A DNA stretch of 64,000 bases from contig CAYMDO010000001.1 in assembly GCA_964389365.1 (NCBI GenBank), positions 56,090 to 120,089 of the forward strand, written 5' to 3'. Under the pieces are notes generated by a model. It searched no databases. It had not been told where the DNA came from and saw only the letters and a program-made list of their open reading frames with translations. Position 1 is the stretch's first letter. The number at the start of each line of letters is the position of its first letter. A program made the position numbers and the translations under genes. This document shows positions 17,041 to 25,226 of the stretch, piece after piece. Origin of the DNA: UBA993 sp964389365 (GTDB lineage Bacteria > Bacillota > Dethiobacteria > DTU022).

Positions 17041-18024
17041 CTAAGCCAACCGCTTGAGGCGGTAAGAACTTTCGAGCATAATTGCTATAAATAAGGGTAC
17101 CGCATTGATTAACAAACCTCCAGCAACCACTTCCAGCGCCTCCCGGGAGCTGCCGGCTTTTTGAGTCAGGCCAATAAACAGCAGGATCCAAAACACCGCC
17201 GAAGCAATAAAGATAAATCGGGCCACTACCGCTCTCAAAAATAACCAGGAATGGCTTTCACTTTTTACGTAGGCCATATCCTGCGCTTCCGGAACTGTTC
17301 TTTGCAGGTTGGCAACTGTATCTGAAGCCGGTTGGTAAACCCCCGTTGCCCGGTAACGAGCCGATTCTGCTCTTCCTTCTCGCAAAATCCTGGTACCGGT
17401 GATAAAATAAAAGATAACCAGGGGTACCATTAACAGCGCTGCTGTTGTGCCGGATAATACCAGGGTATTGTATAGTGCATGCAGACTGTACGCAATTATG
17501 AAACCCTTAAATATATTTATATTTCTGGCCGGCGTTGTTCTTGAAAATTTTGCTCTGCCAACATAATAACCCATTAACACCCCGGTAAAAGTGTGCCCTG
17601 GAATAGCTGTTACCGCCCTCAAAATCCCCACTGACAAACCAAGGTCTAGCACATAAAAAATGTTTTCGGCCAGGGCAAAACCGATTGCAGCTGCACCGGT
17701 ATAGACAATACCATCAAATCTTTCATTGAAATTTCGGTTGTTCCATACAAAAATTAAAACCACTGCCAGCTTAACCATCTCTTCGCTGGGCGCGACGACC
17801 AGGAACGATTCAAGAGCGGCCCCGATAATTCCACCACTCTGGAAAAAAGGCTGATTGAGAACAGCCAACTGAATGACAGCAGCCGGGACAATCGACAGGG
17901 CACCAAGCATCATGATCTTCAAAACCATCCAGATCGGTTCCGGTTCAGACCGATCATGACGAAGAATAAAAGTTAAGAAGGCGATTGGCGGGGTGATAGC
18001 CACCAACACCAGGAATAATACCAA
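17041..18024 (-). CDS. prsW: PrsW-family intramembrane metalloprotease
   Basis: Polytopic membrane protein of 327 residues. The family's metal/catalytic motifs are present: APSEEMVKLAVV (EExxK, about 78), FALAENIFYV (E-N) and AIPGHTFTGVLMGYY (H). In Bacillus PrsW makes the first cut in an anti-sigma factor (RsiW); no sigma/anti-sigma pair is in the window, so the substrate is unknown. TTG start with GGCAGGTGG upstream. It follows rng by 16 bases, so probably cotranscribed. Confidence 0.88.
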   Translation of the reverse strand: MVLFLVLVAITPPIAFLTFILRHDRSEPEPIWMVLKIMMLGALSIVPAAVIQLAVLNQPFFQSGGIIGAALESFLVVAPSEEMVKLAVVLIFVWNNRNFNERFDGIVYTGAAAIGFALAENIFYVLDLGLSVGILRAVTAIPGHTFTGVLMGYYVGRAKFSRTTPARNINIFKGFIIAYSLHALYNTLVLSGTTAALLMVPLVIFYFITGTRILREGRAESARYRATGVYQPASDTVANLQRTVPEAQDMAYVKSESHSWLFLRAVVARFIFIASAVFWILLFIGLTQKAGSSREALEVVAGGLLINAVPLFIAIMLESSYRLKRLA

Positions 18025-18040
18025 CTTATACCACCTGCCT

Positions 18041-19726
18041 TTAAGGTTTCCTGCTCAAAACTGCCCGGGCATAAGTCCGGTTTACTTCTTTAATCTCCAC
18101 GTAAACAGTCTGCCCTGTTTTATCTCCAGCACCCTCTACATTGATCACAAAACCCTGAAGGCGGGCGATGCCATGAACCGGGTTTGAAGAATGAGGCCCT
18201 TCAATGGTCAGTTCCAAAGTATCTCCCGCTTTTACCGGCAGGGCAATAGCTTTAATCTCTTTTTGACTGCCACGGGCGATAATCCGGTACTTCTCAAGGT
18301 GGATATCTTCGGTGCCCCTGATAAAAATGTGCCGGTCAAGTTCGTCTTCCAGCTTTTTTAGGTTACCGCCACCGCTGCCGATGATGATCGCCGCCACCTC
18401 ATGGTGCATTTCAACCAAAACCGCCCTGCTGCACTCTTCATGCAGATCTCTCTTCAGGTTGCTCTCAATACGGGTACTGATCACCAGCGGGGTCAACACC
18501 CGCCCCGAGCCGCTGCAGTAGGGACAGGGTTGTTGCAGGTATTCTGAAAGGTCCTGCCGCACTTTTTTGCGGGTCATTTCAACCAACCCGAGATTGGTGA
18601 GTCCAAGCACATAGGTTTTTGTTCGATCGTTTCTGATAGCGGCGTTAAGTTTTTCCACGACCTTCCGGCGATGATCTTCAATACTCATATCAATAAAATC
18701 AACAATGATGATCCCGCCAATATCTCGTAACCTTACCTGTCGGGCTATTTCCTCAGCAGCTTCCAGATTGGTTTTTAAGATCGTCTCGGCCAGGTTACGG
18801 CGCCCAATATAGCGACCCGTATTCACATCAATAACTGTCAACGCTTCTGTTTCATCAAAAACCAGGTAACCGCCGCTTTTTAACCACACCTGGCGGGCCA
18901 GCGCTTTTTCTATTTCGGTTTCGATACCATAGCGCTCAAAAATCGGCTCATCTTCCTGGTAATATTTAACTTTATCTTTCAGGTGAGGCGAAATATAGTC
19001 TACAATTTCTCGCACTTTCTCATATTCGTAATGATCATCAATCAGAAAACTGCTGAATTCTTCAACAAAAAGGTCACGGGCAATCCGGCAGGTGAGTGAA
19101 AGGTCCTGGTAGAGGATGGCCGGTGCGGGTCTCTGCTTAAAACGGGTAATTATCCGACTCCAAAGTTGCACCAAAAATTGAAGGTCCTGAGTCATTACAT
19201 CAGCTTCAACACCCTCGGCCACAGTACGGATAATCAATCCAATCTGTTCCGGTTTAAGTTTTTCTACTTCACGACGCAGCCGTTCACGCTCTGCCTGGCT
19301 TTCAATCCTTTTAGACACACCTATGTAGTCCGCACCGGGTACCAACACCAGGTAGCGCCCGGGGATTGTTATCTGCCCGGTAACCCGGGCACCTTTACTT
19401 CCATAAGGTTCTTTAATTACCTGGACCATAATCTCTTCCCCGACATGCAGCAATTTTTCGATTGAGCTGCGGTTTGGCGGCGGCGACTCTTCATCAAAAT
19501 CGGGTATAATATCATCAACATAGAGAAAAGCATTCTTCCCCAAGCCAATATCAACGAACGCCGCCTGCATCCCCGGGAGCACATTGGCCACTGTTCCCTT
19601 GTAAAGGTTGCCAACCACCCTGTACTGCAGCGGCCTCTCAATATCAAGCTCAACCAGTTTACCCTTTTCGAGCAGGGCAACACGTGTAGCCCGGTTATCG
19701 CAGTTAACTACGATTTTTTTATCCAA
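18041..19726 (-). CDS. rng: Ribonuclease E/G family endoribonuclease
   Basis: Single-strand endoribonuclease of RNA processing and decay. The 561 residues show an S1 domain (about 35-130), the catalytic DNase I-like region with DVNTGRYIG and DIGGIIIVDFIDM (metal-binding Asp residues), and the zinc-link motif CPYCSGSG. Start TTG follows GAAGGGG, which overlaps the end of the DUF2344 gene, suggesting coupling. Length is as for RNase G with a short C-terminal extension. Confidence 0.94.
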   Translation of the reverse strand: MDKKIVVNCDNRATRVALLEKGKLVELDIERPLQYRVVGNLYKGTVANVLPGMQAAFVDIGLGKNAFLYVDDIIPDFDEESPPPNRSSIEKLLHVGEEIMVQVIKEPYGSKGARVTGQITIPGRYLVLVPGADYIGVSKRIESQAERERLRREVEKLKPEQIGLIIRTVAEGVEADVMTQDLQFLVQLWSRIITRFKQRPAPAILYQDLSLTCRIARDLFVEEFSSFLIDDHYEYEKVREIVDYISPHLKDKVKYYQEDEPIFERYGIETEIEKALARQVWLKSGGYLVFDETEALTVIDVNTGRYIGRRNLAETILKTNLEAAEEIARQVRLRDIGGIIIVDFIDMSIEDHRRKVVEKLNAAIRNDRTKTYVLGLTNLGLVEMTRKKVRQDLSEYLQQPCPYCSGSGRVLTPLVISTRIESNLKRDLHEECSRAVLVEMHHEVAAIIIGSGGGNLKKLEDELDRHIFIRGTEDIHLEKYRIIARGSQKEIKAIALPVKAGDTLELTIEGPHSSNPVHGIARLQGFVINVEGAGDKTGQTVYVEIKEVNRTYARAVLSRKP

Positions 19727-19733
19727 TATATTG

Positions 19734-20408
19734 TCACGCCCCTTCAGTTAACAGTATCAGGGCACCGTCACTGACCTGATAAAGCGCTTCCCTTCCAACA
19801 GACCAGTGCCAACTCTCGCCGTCACTATCAGCATCAAGAGCAGCGAGCTGATGAAGAACGAAAAAAGGAGATACCCCGCCATCGCTGCCGGCCTTAAGCA
19901 GCATTATTAGTTCAGGCACAGCCTTAAAGCCCGGATCAAGATGAAGCTCATAAATATACGGCCTGATGTTGGTATAGCTTACCTGTTTCTTTTTCTTGCC
20001 GCTCCTCTGTATTATTATTTCCTCAGCAGCCATCAATTTATTAACCGCATATTCAATATGCCCATATTCCACAACTTTTTTTTGTTCACTTTTTAATTTT
20101 GCCCTGTACCGGGCAACACTTACCATAGCCGCAAGCGAAGGTGATTCCTCAGCCACCTCGAATGCCCCCTGAAGCTCAAAACCCGCTGGGAGCTGAGCTG
20201 ACAGAGCACCAATCAGCTGAACGGGGTCAATTTTATCAGTTAAAAATAGTTCCCCGTACTCCCGGTCGGCAGTTACCCCCAATGGCAATGGCAGCGCCAG
20301 GTTAAGACGCAGCCGTGGATTGTAACCCTGGCTGTATGCTAGGGGCAGGCCGCTGCGGCGAAGCGCACGCTGTAAAAGGCGCATTAAATCCAGATGTGAA
20401 ATATACAC
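19734..20408 (-). CDS. DUF2344 / TIGR03936 radical-SAM-linked protein
   Basis: Conserved Clostridial protein always found beside or fused to TIGR03960 radical SAM proteins; function unknown. SHLDLMRLLQRALRR and LPLAYSQGYNPRLRL are the family signature. The first conventional start is GTG 20408, but family members carry one more strand; the codons upstream indeed encode IRFSFARSKALV in frame. GAAGG before an ATT at 20441 hints at initiation there. Linked to the preceding gene within about 40 bases. Confidence 0.88.
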   Translation of the reverse strand: MYISHLDLMRLLQRALRRSGLPLAYSQGYNPRLRLNLALPLPLGVTADREYGELFLTDKIDPVQLIGALSAQLPAGFELQGAFEVAEESPSLAAMVSVARYRAKLKSEQKKVVEYGHIEYAVNKLMAAEEIIIQRSGKKKKQVSYTNIRPYIYELHLDPGFKAVPELIMLLKAGSDGGVSPFFVLHQLAALDADSDGESWHWSVGREALYQVSDGALILLTEGA

Positions 20409-20446
20409 CAGGGCTTTACTGCGGGCAAAACTGAAGCGAATCTTTA

Positions 20447-22225
20447 TTATCCTTCACTTCCTTTTGAAGCAGTATCGCTGAAAGCAGAGCGGTGTTCCTG
20501 AACCAACGTTTCTTTTGCCACCCCGCAGTTCAAATGATCCCAGGGCAGGGGATCATTGTAGCCGTAACACCGGTTTGCATACTTTTCCGGGTTTATACCC
20601 AGAGCTTTAAAAGCTTGTTCCCATAGGCGATAAGAGAAATGCTCCGACCAACCATCAAAACGGCACCCCAGCTGCCAGGCTTTTTCAATTAACGGGGCGA
20701 GACGGCGATCACCGCGGGCAAAAACTGCTTCCAAAAAACTGGTCTCAGCATCGTGCCAGCTGAATTCAACCCAGGGCATCTTTCTAAAGCGCTCGATCAG
20801 CAGCTGCTGCCTCCGGATTATTGAGGGCATTGCCAATTGCGGTTCCCACTGAAATGGGCTGTGAGCTTTAGGGATAAAAGTGGCAACGCTGACCGCGAAC
20901 CTGATATTATTTTTATTCTGCTTCCGAAAATGCTGGTGCAGTTCACGGCACAGGTTGGCTATAGCTTCCACATCTACATCATCTTCTGTCGGCAAACCGA
21001 TCATAAAATATAGCTTAAAACCCTGCCACCCTGCTGCTACAGCATCATTCAATGACTGATAGATTTCAGCTTCACTGATCCTCTTTCCAATTACCTTGCG
21101 CAACCTTTCTGTTGCCGCTTCAGGGGCAAAGGTAAGTGAGCTGCGGCGTCCCTGGTGCAACTTTTCAGCCAGGGTTATCGCATAAGAGTCAAGGCGCAGC
21201 GAAGGGAGGCTGGAGCGAACTTTCTTGCCGTCCAGAGCTTGGTCTAGTTGATTAATTAACTCATCGGCACCAGGGTAATCGGTACTGCTGAGAGAAGAGA
21301 GGGAAAGTTCGTCATAACCTGTTGAGGCAATCAGATCCCGGGCTGTATTGACGATTTTACTTACGCTGCGACGGCGTACCGGTTTAAAAATATAACCGGC
21401 CTGGCAAAAACGGCAACCCCTTGAACAGCCACGGAATATTTCAACCACAGCCCGGTCGTGAGCCGTCTGAATGTAGGGAACAAGTGGTGCTGTCGGATAC
21501 GGTGCGCTATCAAGATCGGCCACAAAATTTTTCTCAATCGAGGCGGGAGCCTGCTTAACCAGCTTCTTAAGGCCGCTGAACCAGCCTTCGCTGTAGATGG
21601 GATTGTAGAAAGATGGTATGTAAACCCCTTTAAGGCTGGAAAGCTGAGTTAATAGTTTTTTACCGGCAAGACCATTTATTTTGCCGGTACTAATTTCTTT
21701 TAGTAAGACAGGCAATACCTCTTCGGCTTCACCAAGCAGAAAGAGATCAAAAAAAGGGGCCAGCGGTTCCGGATTAAAACAACAGGGACCGCCGCCAATA
21801 ATCAGCGGATGGCTTTCAGTGCGCTGCTCGCTGTAGAAAGGAATCCCCGCCAAATCAAGCATATTTAATATGTTCGTGTAGCTAAGTTCATATTGCAGTG
21901 AAAAACCGATTAGATCAAACTCGCTGAGTGGTTTTCCACTCTCCAGTGCAAAAAGCGGATAACCCTCCAGGCGCAACTGCTCTTCCATGTCAGGGGCCGG
22001 GGCAAATACTCTTTCTACCAGTAAATCGTCATCCTTGTTGACGCAGTCATAAAGAATCTTTATGCCCTGATTGGACATCCCTACTTCGTAAAGATCTGGA
22101 AAAGCCAATACCATACGCAGTTTGGACTGATCGTGTTCTTTCAGGCAGCTGTTCCACTCATTGCCAACATAGCGCCCGGGTTTCTGGACTTTATACAAGA
22201 TGGTCTCTAATTTTGGATCAACCAT
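20447..22225 (-). CDS. B12-binding-domain radical SAM protein (TIGR03960)
   Basis: Radical SAM enzyme of unknown reaction with an N-terminal cobalamin-binding-like domain (about 40-170) and the cluster motif RGCSRGCRFCQAG (CxxxCxxC, about 265-277). The start at 22225 (MVDPKLETILYKV) has GGGAG 9 bases upstream; an earlier in-frame start adds 13 unrelated residues. Partner of the adjacent DUF2344 protein. The pair often neighbours rng, as here, and has been suspected of RNA or ribosome modification without proof. Confidence 0.9.
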   Translation of the reverse strand: MVDPKLETILYKVQKPGRYVGNEWNSCLKEHDQSKLRMVLAFPDLYEVGMSNQGIKILYDCVNKDDDLLVERVFAPAPDMEEQLRLEGYPLFALESGKPLSEFDLIGFSLQYELSYTNILNMLDLAGIPFYSEQRTESHPLIIGGGPCCFNPEPLAPFFDLFLLGEAEEVLPVLLKEISTGKINGLAGKKLLTQLSSLKGVYIPSFYNPIYSEGWFSGLKKLVKQAPASIEKNFVADLDSAPYPTAPLVPYIQTAHDRAVVEIFRGCSRGCRFCQAGYIFKPVRRRSVSKIVNTARDLIASTGYDELSLSSLSSTDYPGADELINQLDQALDGKKVRSSLPSLRLDSYAITLAEKLHQGRRSSLTFAPEAATERLRKVIGKRISEAEIYQSLNDAVAAGWQGFKLYFMIGLPTEDDVDVEAIANLCRELHQHFRKQNKNNIRFAVSVATFIPKAHSPFQWEPQLAMPSIIRRQQLLIERFRKMPWVEFSWHDAETSFLEAVFARGDRRLAPLIEKAWQLGCRFDGWSEHFSYRLWEQAFKALGINPEKYANRCYGYNDPLPWDHLNCGVAKETLVQEHRSAFSDTASKGSEG

Positions 22226-22290
22226 CACTTTTAGCTCCCTGATATATTTTTTATATAATACCATCTATTTCCTACTTTGACAAGCCCTGC

Positions 22291-22998
22291 CTAAATAAGA
22301 CCCCTTTCCTGGAAACTAAAGTAGCTGCCATCGCCGATTATTATATGATCGCGCACGGTAATCCCGAGAATATTGCCTGCATCAACAAGGCGTCTTGTCA
22401 CTTGCAGGTCTTCCTGGCTCGGCGACGGGTCGCCACTGGGATGGTTATGACACAGTATCACCGAAGCGGCACTCTTCCGCAGGGGCATGTTGAAAATTTC
22501 ACGCGGATGGGCAATCGATGCGTTTAGGCTGCCTACCGATACCTCTTCCTTGGCAATAACCTGATTCTTTGTATTGAGCAACAGTATATAAAAATATTCT
22601 TTCTTCTTGTAGCGCAGTTCTTCCATGAAGCGTTCCGCTGCCTGGCGCGGGTTGGTAATACTGCCTGATGCATCCACAGGCGCGGTGGCCAGGCGGCTGC
22701 CAAGTTCCAGGGCAGCCTTAATCGTTACTGCCTTGTCTGGGCCGATACCTTTGTTTTCCTGCAAATCTTCAAGTGAAAGATCGGGCAGGCTCCTTAACCC
22801 TTTTCCTTTGGCCAAAATCCTGGTGGCAACCTGGACGGCCGATTCGCTGCGGTTGCCGGTGCGAATTAAGATCGCAAGCAGCTCAGCGTTAGAAAGCGAA
22901 CCCGCACCATGTAAAACTAACTTTTCACGCGGTCTCTCCTCGAGAGGCAAATCCCTGATCATAACCGGTTCATTATGCATCGCCATAGTCATCTCCAT
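22291..22998 (-). CDS. radC: RadC-family JAB-domain protein
   Basis: 235 residues with an N-terminal helix-hairpin-helix region (LLAILIRTG, ENKGIGPDKA) and a JAB/MPN metal-binding domain with CHNHPSGDPSPSQED (HxHx(7)D). Once considered a repair protein; actual role unresolved. It overlaps the end of maf by 26 bases and lies in the standard maf-radC order. Several ATGs near the 5' end make the exact start uncertain. Confidence 0.93.
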   Translation of the reverse strand: MEMTMAMHNEPVMIRDLPLEERPREKLVLHGAGSLSNAELLAILIRTGNRSESAVQVATRILAKGKGLRSLPDLSLEDLQENKGIGPDKAVTIKAALELGSRLATAPVDASGSITNPRQAAERFMEELRYKKKEYFYILLLNTKNQVIAKEEVSVGSLNASIAHPREIFNMPLRKSAASVILCHNHPSGDPSPSQEDLQVTRRLVDAGNILGITVRDHIIIGDGSYFSFQERGLI

Positions 22999-23572
22999 TG
23001 AGCCAGGTTGTAAAGTGCATGTTGCTCAGAAGCCCCTGCAGCAAACTGAGAGGCAGGCCAACTACATTAGAATAACAGCCTTCGATCCGGCTGATGAACA
23101 GAGCTGCCGGGCCCTGGATCCCGTAAGCGCCTGCTTTATCATACGGTTCGCCGGTCGCCAGATATGCTGCAATTTCCTGTTCGGTGAGTTCTTTCATCCA
23201 GACTTTTGTAGTTGATATGGCGCTTTCGATCCGTCCGGTTGCAGCATCAATCAGGTAAAGCGCAGTAATAACTTCATGGCTGTCTCCTCCAATCAGCCGC
23301 AGCATTCGTCCTGCTTCGTCAGCGTCAGCAGGTTTGCCAAGAATCAGGCCCTGATAATAAACAATTGTATCGGCTGCCAGGACCAATCCCCGATCCAGGG
23401 ATTCAGCAACAGCTTCAGCTTTTTTACGGGCCAGTATAAATACCAGCTCCTCGGGAGCCGGCTGTCCCTCGACCTGTTCGGATATTTCTGGAATAACGAC
23501 TTTAAATGGGATGCCAACCTGCCTGAGCAGTTCAGCTCTTCGCGGAGAAGCTGAGGCCAGAATCAATCTCAT
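22973..23572 (-). CDS. maf: Maf nucleoside-triphosphate pyrophosphatase
   Basis: House-cleaning pyrophosphatase acting on modified or canonical dTTP/UTP; also affects septation. 199 residues beginning LILASASPRRAELLRQVG, the family hallmark, with AADTIVYYQGLILGKP (catalytic Asp). Its start overlaps the preceding membrane-protein gene by 4 bases, so it is translationally coupled. Confidence 0.95.
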   Translation of the reverse strand: MRLILASASPRRAELLRQVGIPFKVVIPEISEQVEGQPAPEELVFILARKKAEAVAESLDRGLVLAADTIVYYQGLILGKPADADEAGRMLRLIGGDSHEVITALYLIDAATGRIESAISTTKVWMKELTEQEIAAYLATGEPYDKAGAYGIQGPAALFISRIEGCYSNVVGLPLSLLQGLLSNMHFTTWLNGDDYGDA

Positions 23573-24132
23573 CTTAACGGCCCTGAACCGGCCTGCGTCA
23601 ACATACGCCCGGTCACACCTTCTAGGTAATGAGCTGCCAGGCCGGTAAAGATCCCGGTCGGAACAGAAAGCAACAGTAAAATCGGATAATAACCTTTAAA
23701 AAGTGAGAAATTAGCAATGATTACCGCGGCCACAGCCAGTTGTGTCAAATTATGAACCGCAGCACCGATCACGCTGACCGAAATCAGACTGATTCCCTCA
23801 CTTTTTTTAACAACCAGTAACATGGCCATGGCCAGGCAGCTTGTAATCCCGGCAGAAAAACTGAGCCAGAAACCAAAGCCGAATAACCCCCCTACAAACA
23901 GGCTGCCCAAAACAGCTCTTAAGATAGCAACCAGCAATCCACTGCGCAGACCAAATAAAATCAGGGTGAGGAGGGTAATAATATTTGCCAGCCCGAGCCT
24001 GACTCCGGGAACCGGCATCGGTACGGGCAGGGCAGCTTCAATTGTATGAATAACAATTGCAAAAGCAATCAATACCGCCAGGTAGGTTAAATGATTTAAG
24101 CGACTCTTCAGACGCAGAGGGTTTTGCTGCAT
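23569..24132 (-). CDS. GX-type / heptaprenyl diphosphate synthase component I family membrane protein
   Basis: 187 residues with five or six membrane helices and the motif LPVPMPVPGVRLGLANI (about 36-52), typical of pfam07456. Annotations vary between prenyl synthase subunit and small-molecule transporter ('Gx transporter'). It commonly follows an apbE or FMN_bind gene in Clostridia, as here (14 bases after apbE), suggesting a link to flavin or extracytoplasmic redox proteins. Confidence 0.8.
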   Translation of the reverse strand: MQQNPLRLKSRLNHLTYLAVLIAFAIVIHTIEAALPVPMPVPGVRLGLANIITLLTLILFGLRSGLLVAILRAVLGSLFVGGLFGFGFWLSFSAGITSCLAMAMLLVVKKSEGISLISVSVIGAAVHNLTQLAVAAVIIANFSLFKGYYPILLLLSVPTGIFTGLAAHYLEGVTGRMLTQAGSGPLR

Positions 24133-24146
24133 TCTCCGGTTCCCTT

Positions 24147-25214
24147 CTAGTAAATTTCCACTATACCTTCCAGGCCGCTCGATATTATTACCTCGAGCTC
24201 CGGGGTGATTAGTATTCCTTCCACCCCCTGGAACCCTTCTATCAAGCGCAGCCCATCAGACGGACCGAGGACAAAAGCCGCAGTTGAAATAGCGTCCGCC
24301 CCGGCGGCCGTCGCAGATAAAATTGTCGCACTCGATAGCCCGCGGGCAGGTTTCCCTGTATCAGGATCAAGGATATGGTGGTAAACAACTCCACCCTGCT
24401 CAAAATAACGTTTATAATCTCCCGAGGTAACCACTGCTCCATCCGAAACCTTAAAGGCTGCGATAATTTTTTTCGGGTCGCGGGGATGGCGTATTCCAAG
24501 CCTCCATGGCTCACCGTCAGGCCTGCTGCCAAGGATGGCGATATCACCACCGGCATTGATAAAAGCTGAGCTGACACCATATTCTTTTAAAAGCGCAACC
24601 ACCTGATCTAGAATAAACCCTTTGGCAAGGCCACCGGGCTCCAAAACCATCCCCCGCTCCGGCAGAAAAATAGTGTTTTCCGTTTGATCAAAAATTATTT
24701 TTCGATAATCAACCAACCACAGGTGATCCATGATTTCTGATTCTGCCGGCAACCTGTATTGCTGACCCAAAAACCCCCAGCAATCGATTAAAGGCCCAAT
24801 CGTGGGATCAAAAGCGCCGTTGCTGGCAGCAGCGAAATAATAGGCCTGCTCGACCAGCCTGTAAGTATCAGGATTTACCGCTACCGGCTTGATGCCGGCC
24901 AGACTGTTTAATCTGTTAATATCACTTGCCGCTTTAGTGCGGCTTAAAAGCCGCTCAAGGCGCTCTATTTCCACAATGATCGCGCTTTTTACAGCTTCAG
25001 CGTCAATCCCATCCGGTACAACAAAATTTATTTCAACTATGGTATCCATAGCTGTCAGGTAATGGGTTTCCAGTTTGCGAACAGGGCTTCTGCTGACCAG
25101 CAGCATTAACACACAAATTGCCAGGACAACAATAACCGGAAGCCGGTATTTTTCCAGGAAACTGACGACTGTTTTACTGCCTGCAGCCTGGGAATCGCGG
25201 TGTTCTTCAGTCAA
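24147..25214 (-). CDS. apbE: FAD:protein FMN transferase
   Basis: Attaches FMN covalently to Thr in the D-x-x-[ST]-G-A-[ST] motif of Rnf/Nqr subunits, outside the membrane. 355 residues: one N-terminal membrane anchor (about 27-47), then the catalytic domain with TAMDTIVEI, PGGLAKGFILDQV, INAGGDIAILG and the metal-site TAAGADAISTA region. Twelve bases after the Mrp cluster; its substrates would be RnfG and RnfD, encoded 10 kb upstream. Confidence 0.94.
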   Translation of the reverse strand: MTEEHRDSQAAGSKTVVSFLEKYRLPVIVVLAICVLMLLVSRSPVRKLETHYLTAMDTIVEINFVVPDGIDAEAVKSAIIVEIERLERLLSRTKAASDINRLNSLAGIKPVAVNPDTYRLVEQAYYFAAASNGAFDPTIGPLIDCWGFLGQQYRLPAESEIMDHLWLVDYRKIIFDQTENTIFLPERGMVLEPGGLAKGFILDQVVALLKEYGVSSAFINAGGDIAILGSRPDGEPWRLGIRHPRDPKKIIAAFKVSDGAVVTSGDYKRYFEQGGVVYHHILDPDTGKPARGLSSATILSATAAGADAISTAAFVLGPSDGLRLIEGFQGVEGILITPELEVIISSGLEGIVEIY

Positions 25215-25226
25215 ACCGCAGGCTCC